Positions 39,309-49,185 of a stretch of DNA of 64,000 nt are shown piece by piece. The DNA is from Sphaerosporella brunnea (taxonomy: Eukaryota; Ascomycota; Pezizomycetes; Pezizales; Pyronemataceae), in assembly GCA_008704415.1 (NCBI GenBank), contig VXIS01000113.1, positions 1-64,000 of the forward strand, read 5' to 3'. The notes under the pieces were generated by a model that was not told where the DNA came from, did not search any database, and saw nothing but the letters and a program-made list of their open reading frames with translations. Position 1 is the stretch's first letter. The number at the start of each line of letters is the position of its first letter. The translations under genes and the position numbers were made by a program.

Positions 39309-41599
39309 TCGTCCACTATCCATACCCATGGCTTTGAAGGCCCGGAATCTACTTGGTTGCAGCAATTGCTCTAACATTGGAAGTCCTGCGAGATTTGGCT
39401 CTGTTGGCCTAGCGAAACATATCGGGGTTGGAATTTGAACGGTGGAGATGGGTGGGAACGGGGGGATTTGTTGGCGATTGGCGAGTGGTTTCGATTGAGA
39501 TTTGACTGGATGGCTCGAGCTGTGTTGTCAGTCACGGCGTCTTTGTACTCTAAACCGCTTTGATAATTTGAGAATCTCTCGTACGCACAGCATCTACTTT
39601 GGCATTTCTTGAGACAGAATCGAAGAAAAGTACATCAATAAAATTGCCCATGTGTCAAACCTCTAAACCCTCACTGCCGCAGAGCTGCTGGGCGTCGTGC
39701 TCCAGGCTCCTCCAAGACATGCTCCAGGCTCCTCCAAGACATGCTCTAGGCTCCTCCAAGGCGTGCTCTCTCCATCGTGCTCTCTCCATCAACAAAGACG
39801 ATCAGCTGAGTCCAAAGTCGGTGACCTGGTCCTCAAAAGCCACCGGGGCTAACAGCTCGGCGGTGACGTTGCTTCAGGGCCGTGGCGGCCTCGTCCTTTC
39901 CCTTACCTACCTTTCCTTTGAAATAGCGACCAACCCCTCTCAAAAAGCCCCAGCACAAAGGCTTTTTGCTGGAGGTCTGCGACCATTATTTTGTTGTCGG
40001 AAAGGCATTTGCGGAATACATCGCGACTTTGAAACCCTAATCATGCGTGTTAACGACGAACAATGGATTTTGGGGTTGAAAGGATCTGCTGTGCGCTTAC
40101 CCACGATAGGCTTGGGGCTTAACGCCGAAAGGCCGCTGCCGGTTTCCACTTTCTGTGGGCCTTGGTGCTTTGGAATGGTTGCGTGGGGAAGAGGTTGTGG
40201 AGAAAACCTTGAGCAGTCTTTGTTGAAACCGGTGGCAGGTTGTATACCTGCGTTACTGCCTGAAGCATATCTTGGCGGAAGAGGGGGGGTGTACCCAAAC
40301 TTTGCTTCACTGGTCAGCACTCGTTTTTTTCCTGCGTACATACAGGCGCGAATGCTTTGGGGATTAATTAACGCTGCTGTTCTTTAAGGTCTGGGTTCAA
40401 TTGTAGGTGGCACTTGCGGATCTCTGGAAATTCGCCCTGGAAGTAATTCTTGTTGTCCAGAACCTCTGTGGAGGCGAATAGTATGCCGCGGATGCAGGCC
40501 AGCAAGCAGGGCCAGACGGCGTTCTGCCTGGTCACTGGCGGAACCTGAGAGACAAATGGGCTTGCTTTCCTCGCCGGAGACCGCCATCTCTCCGCTCCTC
40601 ATCTTGCTGCTCCGTCCATCGCGCAGTATCTCTCCGGAGACTGGGATGAGCGCGCCGGAAGCACCTGCGGGAGGGATTGAGGAGACATGAGAATGTCGTG
40701 GCAGTGTTGTTTGGTTTGGTGATCGAGTGACCTCTCTTGTTCACATACGTGCGACGCCCCAAGCATTTTGGCTACTAATCTATAGTGGCTCAAACTTATC
40801 ATGGGCGCTCTAACGAGGGAAATTCGTCCTCACAAGTGTCCTTGATGCCGCTGGCCACTGTAGCAGCCGAAAGGGCTTTGCTACGTAGTCCGCTGAACTG
40901 AGCTCTTGAATCAATATCTGCAGCGCCTCTATCCAATTATTCCAATACAATAAAGCAAGCTCGCCGGCGTCTTGGGGCCTGTGCGAACCATCCGGTGTTC
41001 TCTAGAGGTCCCCGGGCCACGGACATTCCATATTGCTCCAGAATACCCCAATCACGACCGGCGATTTGTTCCAGCTAGCACCTATGACCATATCCGCTCC
41101 TCAGGGCGGATGTCATCCCGCCGAGACGTTGGGGGCTATATAAATCCCTCGAGCCCATCCTTTCTTCTTCCCTTTTTCTCTTCCTTCACCACCATCTACC
41201 ATTTCTTATCTCTTTTGCCGTTTCTTTTACACGCTTCCATTTTTCTTTCTTCCGCTTCCAACTTATTCTTATCGCGAGCTCTACCGTTGTTTGCCGGCGA
41301 TAACAACTTGGTAAAGCTTCGCGTCTCTCTCGACAAGCTTCGGATACCGCTGGGAAGCATCTTCGCAAGTACCCACGCCGCTTGTCTGTCCTCTTCCAAC
41401 CAGCAGCACGGAGACAGAAAGTCGTGCGATAAACCTTGACCCGCAACGGAAAGCAGCAGAACAAGATCGATCGATAGCGAATCGTTTCTGCTTAACGTCA
41501 GCCCAGTAAAGCTTTATCTACACGAAGAGAACTCACCTTACGTAACTCCCTCCTGCCCGCTGTGAATCTTGTTTAGCGCCTACTTACATCGTATAGAAG
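39309..41599. other. Intergenic; no convincing gene
   Basis: A plus-strand frame spans 39599-40387 but starts without ATG and has weak composition; overlapping minus-strand frames are no better. Short direct repeats (CTCCAGGCTCCTCCAAGACATG and variants) occur at 39700-39765. From about 41498 the sequence is the promoter block duplicated at about 43275. Confidence 0.45.
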
Positions 41600-42364
41600 A
41601 TGTATCGGTGTTGCCCATCCTGCCGTCAAGGCATCATGGAACCTGATACCACCGATACTTCCCCGGTGTTTTCGAACATCCGCGCTTCCGATAGCCAGCC
41701 ATATGCGCCCCCGCCCCCTCAGCCACAGGTCGTCCACTACCATGGCCAAGTGGTTCTCAACAACTACTACTGTTATGGCTTCCCACCCCCACCCCCACCC
41801 CCACCCCCTCCGGGTCCTGGCCGGGTCCTTGACGCTGCTGCCTTGGCAACGCTGGGTTGGGAGTTGGTTACGGTCCCGGTTCCGCAGCCGTGTGCAGTCG
41901 CCGGTAGTGGTGTGAGGCGCCTGATTGAGCCGAACGGAAGGCTTCAGGAGTTGCATAACGAGCCGCTTGAGACGTTTCGCGTTTCTTCTCCCTCTAGGGC
42001 TGAACACCACCCCAGCAACTGCTATTCCTGCATGTCTCCCAGCCACTCCTCGGGACATGCCAAGGACAAGAAGGACGCGTGGACTTCTCCTCCTGCTGTT
42101 TCCGTCAAGTCTGCGAACGCCGACGCCTCCAGCCATTCTAGAAAGAAGGGCAAGGGCAAAGAGAAGGAACGGGACTCCAGGCCTGCCAACAACACGGAGA
42201 ACGCCGGCTCCTCTTCTGGTAGCAACGGAAAGGACGGTGGAGGATGGAACGATGGTGGCGAGGCTGGTAAAGATGATACTAAGTCCGCTGCTGGCGATGG
42301 CGGCTGGAACGATGGTGGAGATGATGCCAAGTCCGCTGCTGGCGATGGGGGCTGGAACTGTTAG
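41600..42364 (+). CDS. Gly/Trp-repeat, Pro-rich hypothetical protein, 254 aa
   Basis: Single exon from ATG 41600 to stop 42362-42364. N-terminus: MYRCCPSCRQG, a CCxxC group like half a zinc ribbon. Then a Tyr/Pro-rich region with ten consecutive Pro (near residues 62-71), a short ordered segment (DAAALATLGWELVTVPVPQP), a second Cys pair (CYSC), a basic block (RKKGKGKEKERDS) and a C-terminal acidic Gly/Trp repeat: GGGWNDGGE, GDGGWNDGGDD, GDGGWNC, with KSAAGDGGWN twice. The 5' flank and coding sequence are duplicated at 43275-44630, where the copy is broken. WGG-type tails are common in disordered fungal proteins; function unknown. Confidence 0.6.
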   Translation: MYRCCPSCRQGIMEPDTTDTSPVFSNIRASDSQPYAPPPPQPQVVHYHGQVVLNNYYCYGFPPPPPPPPPPGPGRVLDAAALATLGWELVTVPVPQPCAVAGSGVRRLIEPNGRLQELHNEPLETFRVSSPSRAEHHPSNCYSCMSPSHSSGHAKDKKDAWTSPPAVSVKSANADASSHSRKKGKGKEKERDSRPANNTENAGSSSGSNGKDGGGWNDGGEAGKDDTKSAAGDGGWNDGGDDAKSAAGDGGWNC

Positions 42365-42968
42365 TGCATCGCGACGCTCTTAGGTCTGGTCATACGTGGA
42401 GAGTTTGCATACGGATGAGCGGAACTCTTGTGGTATCAGTTCTTTGGTCTGAACAAAGATACCGATTGCTGAACGCTTATGAATAGAAGCGCTTTGATGA
42501 CGATTGTGTGCTGAGAGCGAATTTCTGAACTCGAGTGACTATGCTGTGTTTTGTAGGGTGTACCCCAAGCCCTCTGTGACTTTGATCCCACCACCAAGTC
42601 TCCCTATAAATACCGCTACCTCCCAACACCAAACCGCTTCCTTCTTCCCTCAAGACACACCAATAGGTATTTGTACCCCTCAACAAAACAAACCGAACAC
42701 CTGACCAACAAAGACAGGCGCGGGTTTCAATCCGCGCGAGGATTTTCTGGTAGAGATCTTCGCGACTAATGCTTCCTCTTCCTCAAACAGCTTCATCGCC
42801 TCAACCAACCCTGTGTAAGTTGTTCTATCCGTTTATGCGATATCCTATCAAACTAACAAAAGCACTTTGCGGTGCAGTGAACTCCCCGTGGAGAATGAAG
42901 CGAGGGTTTCTGACTAGCGCTTCGTTTCCCCGCTACGAGGGGGTGGAGCAATGTTCTATCGCGACAAA
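42365..42968. other. Intergenic with a possible tRNA T-arm relic
   Basis: At 42719-42740 the plus strand reads GCGCGGGTTTCAATCCGCGC, a strong T-arm-like hairpin, but no other tRNA parts are seen. No gene. Confidence 0.4.
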
Positions 42969-43118
42969 CAGCCACCGATTGCGGTTATAAAGCCAATGGA
43001 TAGAACAAGGCCCCGGCGACCGTTCTTCCATCCATCAAGCCACAGCCAGCCACCGATTGCGGTGGTTAGAGCCAATGGATAGAACAAGGCCCCGGCAACC
43101 GTTCTCGCATCCATCAAG
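42969..43118. repeat. Tandem duplication, two units of about 71 bp (period 78)
   Basis: Units 42969-43039 and 43047-43118, both starting CAGCCACCGATTGCGGT and ending CATCCATCAAG, differing at a few sites. Confidence 0.85.
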
Positions 43119-43119
43119 G

Positions 43120-43193
43120 GACGGGCCCTCGTTAGAAGGGCCCGTCGTACTCTGGCCAGCGTTGGTTTCCCGCTGGTTAAAATAACCAGCGGG
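43120..43193. repeat. Two adjacent perfect hairpins
   Basis: 43120-43146: GACGGGCCC, 9-nt loop, GGGCCCGTC. 43169-43193: CCCGCTGGTT, 5-nt loop AAAAT, AACCAGCGGG. They follow directly on the 78-bp tandem duplication and precede the duplicated promoter block. Confidence 0.9.
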
Positions 43194-43274
43194 TATGGGC
43201 TTTCATAACCGTCGCCAGCCCACCCGATGTTTAAAGTATCACCACACCAAGAAGAGTACCGCGAATCGTCTCTG

Positions 43275-44640
43275 CCCAGTAAAGCTTTATCTACACAAAG
43301 AGAACTCACCTTACGTAACTCCCTCCTGCCCTCTATGAATCTTGCTTAGCGCCTACTTACATCGTATAGAAGATGTATCGGTGTTGCCCATCCTGCCGTC
43401 AAGGCATCATGGAACCTGATACCACCGATGCTTCCCCGGCGTTTCTGAACTTCCGCGCTCCCGATAGCCAGCCATATGCGCCAGCCACAGGCCATCCACT
43501 ACCATGGCCAAGTAGTTCTCAACAACTACTACTGTTGTGGCTATCCACTCCCAGCCCCACCCCTCCTCCTCCTGGCCATCCTCCCCTGGCCAAGGCTTCC
43601 CTGGTGGTTAGCAATAACCACCAGTTGTGGTCGTCCGAAACGGTTCACCAGCTCGCCATCCGATGCTGGGACTTTCACAGTTCCAGCGTTTAAACAGAAC
43701 TACGGCCGGGCTACCATTGAGGCGGAGCCCAGTGCTGGGCCGAAAGCCCAGCTCGGCCCAGCGAGCAACAACAACAACACCATGGCCAGCGCATTGTGCG
43801 CTCCAGCGCGCCACGGCCTGTGAGCCCCTGCATTCGGTGGCGTTCTACGCCCAGCCCGAGGCCCCCGACGGTAACGACAACGAACGATAATCTCAAAATA
43901 TGGGCGGGGGTTTGTCTGTCGTGGTAGCGCACCTGGCGGCGTTAACCCAGTCGAGCCAGCGCGTGCTCGGCCTTCTCCCCCCCTCCTCCCGCTCCATCTT
44001 TTGGTTGCGGCGGGGTTCCATGATCGCCACTCTGTCAAGGGAAAAGAGAAGGAACGGGTCTCCGCGCCTGCCAAAAACACGGAGGACGCCGGCTCCTCTT
44101 CCGGTAGCAACGGAAACGACGGTGGAGGGTGGAAAGATGGTGGAGGGTGGAAAGATGGTGGCGAGTCTGGAGACAGTGTTCTCCGTAGCCAGCCGAAACA
44201 GCCAGCCCGGCGGGCTTGTTGCATCAGCCCAAACAGCCCAGCCTGCTGTCGGGCCAGCCCAGCTGCTAGGGCTTGAGTGATCGCCGGTCAAGACCGGCAG
44301 CTGCGAGTGGTGGGGTTCAAGCGGCGCCGATACACTTATCAGGACCTGCAATGTTATGTTAAACTCCTATATCTAGTGATTCCCTCCTAGTCATCATTTT
44401 ACACCGCGAACATCTTTATGTGCTTTTCATTTCATAGCAGTAGTTTATATCACGGTGGCCGTATCTGTCGCCATTGTGGTCTCCGTCGTGGGCTGCAGCC
44501 CAAACTGACAACCGGGCTTTTTGCTCAGCCCACATCCGCCCAAGCCAGCCGGCCGGGCGGGCTGGCTGTTGAGAACACTGGGTGGAGGTGATACCAAGTC
44601 TGCTGCTGGCGAACTGGGACTGGTAGTCTGGGAACTGATG
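43275..44640 (+). pseudogene. Broken duplicate of the 41600-42364 gene
   Basis: About 100 bp of 5' flank (from CAGTAAAGCTTTATCTACAC) and the first 35 codons (MYRCCPSCRQG start at 43373) closely match the upstream copy. After the Tyr/Pro region the frame is lost, and 43690-43990 is largely unrelated sequence. The similarity resumes with the basic block and a GGGWKDGG repeat (44040-44165, other frame), is cut by a 407-bp MITE, and ends with the CTGCTGGCGAACTGGGACTGG tail at about 44600-44625. No complete product possible. Confidence 0.75.
44174..44580. mobile_element. hAT-like MITE with CAGTGTTCTC inverted ends
   Basis: 407 bp between CAGTGTTCTC (44174-44183) and GAGAACACTG (44571-44580), 10-bp perfect terminal inverted repeats, with GC-rich AGCCAGCC/GGCTGGCT sequence just inside both ends. 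It splits the similarity between the duplicate genes, so the empty site can be inferred. The flanking 8-mers TCTGGAGA and GGTGGAGG agree at 5 of 8 positions, compatible with an old 8-bp target duplication. CAG ends plus 8-bp duplication would suit the hAT superfamily. No coding capacity. Confidence 0.7.
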
Positions 44641-44978
44641 CATCAAAATTAACTTCGATGTGGAAGTGTGTGTGCGTAATCAGGCTCATTGTCCGCATGC
44701 AGCCTATTTAGACTATGGCAGATCCACTCGTCCCCACCCATATCCCGTCCGCCGCCTCATTGATGGCAGATGGGGGTTGAGCGGGGATTGTTTATGTTGT
44801 TCAAAGAAAAGGTGTGGTCCAGCACTGTGAATGGGTGGAAGCGTATGATCAATAAAGCTGCTTTGATGATTTGCACAAGCTCGAAAATTCGAACGTTACG
44901 TGATAGCATTGCTGTTTCTTTGTACTGCGTCTTTTCGCCTCTCTATCCCCATAGCCAAAAGGAATAAGAAATACACAA

Positions 44979-45950
44979 ACGGCAAATGTCCAGAATGCCA
45001 GGAGAAAACACCCGTATTCCCCCCCTCCCCCCCCCCCCACCAGCGACTTCGCGAGTTGTCCAGACTACCACAAACTGTTCCGCTCTGCGATTAGCCATGT
45101 CCGCCACATCTCATACACCGAGACTTACCCTTCAACCACCTGCCTCTGCCTCGTCACCCTCGCAACAACCCGTTCCGCATCGACACAACACCGCCACCGG
45201 CTTATTGAACGCTTTTCTGCCCTGATGTCAGAAACTGAGCCGCACGACTCCATACGGGGCCGGCACCAGCAGGAGGGAACCAGTCCAAGCGGCACTCTGA
45301 CCGTCGCCGCCAACTGCACAGCGCCACAGGAGGGTGAGATCTTTGCAACTTTTCCAGGACTTCAAGGCTAGAGTTCACAGGTGGGCTGCTACCGCTGGCT
45401 TCGCTGTTCGGTTTGAACGCTCTGACCGGAAGCGGAACTTTGCGGGTTGCCGGACATCAAACTCCTGTGACTCCAGGTCCATGCCTAACTGGAGACCTAA
45501 ACGGGGAAAAGTAGAGGTGGTGGCTTCGCATGCTGTGTGCCTCGGCGCAGCGCGGCTCAGCAAGTCGACACTTGACGGTTCAGACTCTTCCCAGGCAAGT
45601 GGTCCCTTGTGAGCCTCCCCTCGCGGTCGGCCAAAGAAAAAGCGCATACGACAGGGTGATGCAGGCTGCGGATCTTGAAGACGCATTCAGTGGCTGCTGG
45701 CGCTCATCAGGTTCCAGACAGGGCTCCATGTCGCTGTGGGGTATGTGGAAGCACGGATGGTCACAACGCACGGACTTGTACACGACCACATGTATAGATA
45801 GGGGCAATAGATCTGCAATATTTTGTTTGGCTAAGTACTAGTAATTCATCTCACCGAGCGGCACTCGAGTTCAGGAGTTTGTGGTAGTCTGAAAAACCCG
45901 CGAACTCACTGGTAGGAGGAAATATACGGGTATTTTCTCCTGGTATTCTA
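44979..45950. mobile_element. Long-TIR element, copy 1 (MULE-like)
   Basis: Left arm 44979-45077 and right arm 45875-45950 are inverted copies of about 75-95 bp: AATGCCAGGAGAAAACACCCGTA ... GCGAGTTGTCCAGACTACCACAAACT on the left, and the reverse complement of AATACCAGGAGAAAATACCCGTA ... CAGACTACCACAAACTCC on the right. The outer left end ACGGCAAATGTCCAGAATGCCA matches the ends of the element at 58040-59070. Inside is a decayed coding fragment (45340-45440) shared with that element. Confidence 0.7.
45335..45610 (+). pseudogene. Decayed FxDFxAR...HxWAAxAGF fragment in copy 1
   Basis: Frame reads LFQDFKARVHRWAATAGFAV then RFERSDRKRNFAGC, similar to the fragment at 58386-58658 in protein and DNA. 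The layout FxxFxxxxxxxxWAxxxGFxxxxxRSDRKR recalls the FAR1-type zinc-binding start of MULE transposases, but the match is short. An extra C in the TTTTCC tract shifts it relative to its counterpart. No transposase core nearby. Confidence 0.4.
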
Positions 45951-46155
45951 AATAAATTACGAGAAAGCACAAATTATGATTTAGAACTTACAACTTCAGC
46001 TTCAAATACACAGATGAACCGCAATTACCCGCACCCTACTATTATCCTCCAAACCTAAGCCTCTTTCCATAAATTTGCTCAATCATCTCAATCACCGAAA
46101 CCCTCCTGCCTCGCAACCACCGAATATGGGTGTGGGCAGCACAACTGCCCACACT

Positions 46156-47833
46156 TTACACAACTACAACATCTTCCTCATCCCATTTCCCATTTTTAGC
46201 TTTCTGCGACTCCTCCTGCTCGGTCTTCTTCTCCAACAGCTTTGAAGACTCGGACTTTGTCATCAACGATTCCTTCGAGGAAGAGTCAGCGTTCCACTTC
46301 TCATTTTTGGCGGCAGTCTTCTGGCGAGTGTCTTCAATTCCTTGGAGGGTACTAGGAGTTAAGACTTCAGCTTGAGGATCCCTTGAAACTTGGACATGGG
46401 GGTGTCTAAGTTGATGGGATCCCTGAGATTGGGAATCCAAGGAAGAGAATACTGCCGTGTCTACACTGAGAGGTCCCGACCTGTTGAAAGAGGGTTGGGA
46501 GCTGGTCCTTCGCTCTACATGCTGGAAGGTCTGATTTGACAGTTGGGTGAAGGAAGCGGCGTGCTTGGAGATGCCGTTGGAATGTGCTGCTGGAGGGATA
46601 GCAGGCGTTTGCTCCTTCTCTATACCCTTTCCATTGATGGTGCACCCCGTTGAGTATTCGGTTTTTTGCTTCGGTTCCTTCTGATTTTCTGTCTTCTTCT
46701 CGATCTGCTTTTTCTCCAACAACTCATTCTGGGAGCCTTTACTTCTCCTGTTCGGTCCTTTCGTCACTCTCTGCTTGTTCCTCTCGGTCTTGTCATTTAC
46801 CTCCTTCCGCCTTCTATTCGTTTCTTTCCGCTCAGCAGACGGCACCTTCGCCTGCATACTCCGCACCACCTCATGTCGTCTAGAATTCTGCAACTCCCTC
46901 TCCAACGAAAACGCCGTCCTCCACTCCTCGTCCGGACCCGACCGTCGCACGGGAGCACCATCAATCGGCGAGGGCTTATTTTCCGGCAGCGGAGAGAGTG
47001 CAGCCGCCGACTCGCCAGTCAGAAGCTTAAGGATTCTACTCTGTTTTTCCTGGAAACTCATGCGGCCGCCTGACCCAGGATTCGCCGGATTTGCGATGCG
47101 ATAGCCTAGACCGGGGTGAGTGTCACCGACTGCAGGAATATGTCAGAGGATAGCGCTTACGAGGAATTCTAGCTCCGATCTCCTTAACGCGGTTACGCTG
47201 GGCTTTGCGCGCTGCGTACGGCTGCGAGGTTCCAGGTTTTGGAAGCGGCGGTGCCGGGGGAGGCGGCGGTCCTGGGAAGCACGAATACCATGAATCACCA
47301 CCGATCGGATCCTCGCCTTCGGCAAAAAACGGCGTCACCCGCCGCACTGGAGGGATTATGTACTGCACGGACGGTGCGCGTGTCAAGGTCGCTGTAGAAG
47401 ACAGCTCGGAGGGAACCGAAGCTTGATCTGACAGCACCGGAGCTGGCTGTGGCTCTGGAGGGGGTGAATAACGCTTCGTCGTGGACGGCGGTGTGGCAAC
47501 GGTGTACGTGTGCTCACCGTATCCTCGAGTCCCGCAGTCGGGAGCATAGCTAGGGACCGGACTCGGCGCCCCTCCTTGTGGCTGGTAAGCAGAATAGGGA
47601 GCGTACATTCCCGAAGGCGGAGCCGTCTGCTGAAGCTCGAAGCCATCCCGCTCAGGATCGCCCTGCCGCCGCCGTCGCTTCCGCCTCTTTAACAATTTCA
47701 TGACTAGCTGCCAGGTCACGATGAACAAAAGACTGGTAATAATGACGGTGGCGGCGATTATGGCCCCCAGTGCCCCGGAGGAGAGGTTGTCAGCTGGTGG
47801 GGGGCTGTATGGTTCTGCTGCGGTGGAAGTCAT
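46156..47833 (-). CDS. Single-pass membrane protein with long charged cytosolic tail, 540 aa
   Basis: Two exons: 47833-47161 and 47105-46156, joined by a 55-bp intron (GTAAGC donor, CTAG acceptor 47106-47108). An alternative acceptor at 47130 (CTGCAG) would give a 31-bp intron and also stay in frame. The start MTSTAAEPYSPPP (47833) puts a short extracellular piece before one membrane helix (GALGAIIAATVIITSLLFIVTW) and a stop-transfer block KLLKRRKRRRR. The tail is Pro/Tyr-rich (PPPPPAPPLPKPG), then, after the junction, Lys/Glu-rich and disordered with SFQEKQSRILKLLTGE near the start of exon 2 and an acidic end (DEEDVVVV). Topology resembles fungal wall-sensor or Mid2-like single-pass proteins, but the Ser/Thr-rich ectodomain is missing. 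Family unknown. Confidence 0.65.
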
Positions 47834-49185
47834 GTTGTTGTTGCGACTCTCTTGGTTGATGCTAAATAATGGATGGGGGAATGAGAGCAGGGAACTACTT
47901 ATATTGTGCAACCCGTGTGAAATTCCGTGCGATGGCTTTGTATTCACCGTTCAAACAAAACTGTAAGTGTAAGCGCTTTAAAATCAGCACAGCTTGTGTT
48001 TACACCGTAAATTGCCATTTTGAATGAGCGAGCATGTAGTATGCAGAAAATGGCAATGAGTGATAATCTGTGAACCGTTCCCTCTTCCACATTTTTCCAC
48101 ACCCGCATGTATGTCCACGAAGACACGGTATAGCAAAAAAATCCACCATTCTTGTCAAGATATATTCGAGCAGTGCGGGCAAAGCAAGTGCAATTTTAAA
48201 CAGATTGTGTTCTTAGCATTTTTTTTTGGCAACTGTAAAGGATTTTAGCTGCCTAAGCTTATCTACATGTGTATCGAAGCTAGTCTGCGAAGCCCTGTAT
48301 TTCCCCACCGGAATGCTTCAGTAGAGGAAAAGAGGAAAGGAAGTGGGTGTCTTTCTTCTCTAGATGATGACCTATTGAATAATAGGTATGCAGTACTTTC
48401 TATGCGCCATAGTAATAGGGCATGTGATCATTCATCTCTTAACACAACATCGATATCGTTGAAAGCGCGTCAACCCTCGAGCCGTATAGACATGAAAAAT
48501 AACATACAATTAACACTTCTAAGCGCTCGTGAGGGGTACAAAGAGTATCGGCTTATTCAGTTCCAGAGGGGGCGGAGAGCAGTCAGTAATCAAACATCTC
48601 CTCACGCATTTCGATAATTATTATCTCTAAGACTTAATCAAGGTTGGAGCTCCATATCAGTAGAAACCGAGCCTATATTTTCTCATCCTGGCGCGGTCGT
48701 ATAATAGACAATGTGGTGGAAGCAAGGATGGAAACTTCTTCGCATACTGGAACCAGTGTCGAACCAATCTAGATCTGGCCTCTAGTTTCCCAGAAATCTA
48801 TCGATTTGGGAGAATGCTAAATAAAGTTGATCTCAAAAATCCCGATCAAGCTTCGATATAGCCCGGCAGAAAAAGCAGAATTAGTTTACAAGCCACCGGA
48901 TAAAACAAATCTATCCCAATTCTCAAACCCCCATGCACCATTATGACAAACCAAGGAACGAAGCCCCTCAAAGAAACACCAAAGTGGACCGGAAAAAAAA
49001 AAAAAAGAAAAAAGTAGCAAACAAATCATTGATATCGCGATATGCAACCATAGAACACCGTAATTGAGGCCTCCCACGGCCATGCGTACAAAGCATCAGT
49101 ATGAATGAAAAGAAAAACGTAGGCAGAGACCCGGTATGCAATGTCGAAACCATGTTTCCTTCCTCCATCTCTTCAGCTCAAGGAA
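47834..49185. other. Intergenic, AT-richer, no supported gene
   Basis: Frames are short on both strands. Base composition is visibly more AT-rich than the flanking genes, particularly 47945-48900, as is usual for old transposon debris, but no recognisable motif remains. Confidence 0.5.

Noticed and set aside
39599..40387. 262-aa plus-strand frame
   Set aside because: Starts at a non-ATG codon, has repeats of short Ser/Leu-rich sequence at its start, and no ordered domain; overlapping minus-strand frames are equally weak.
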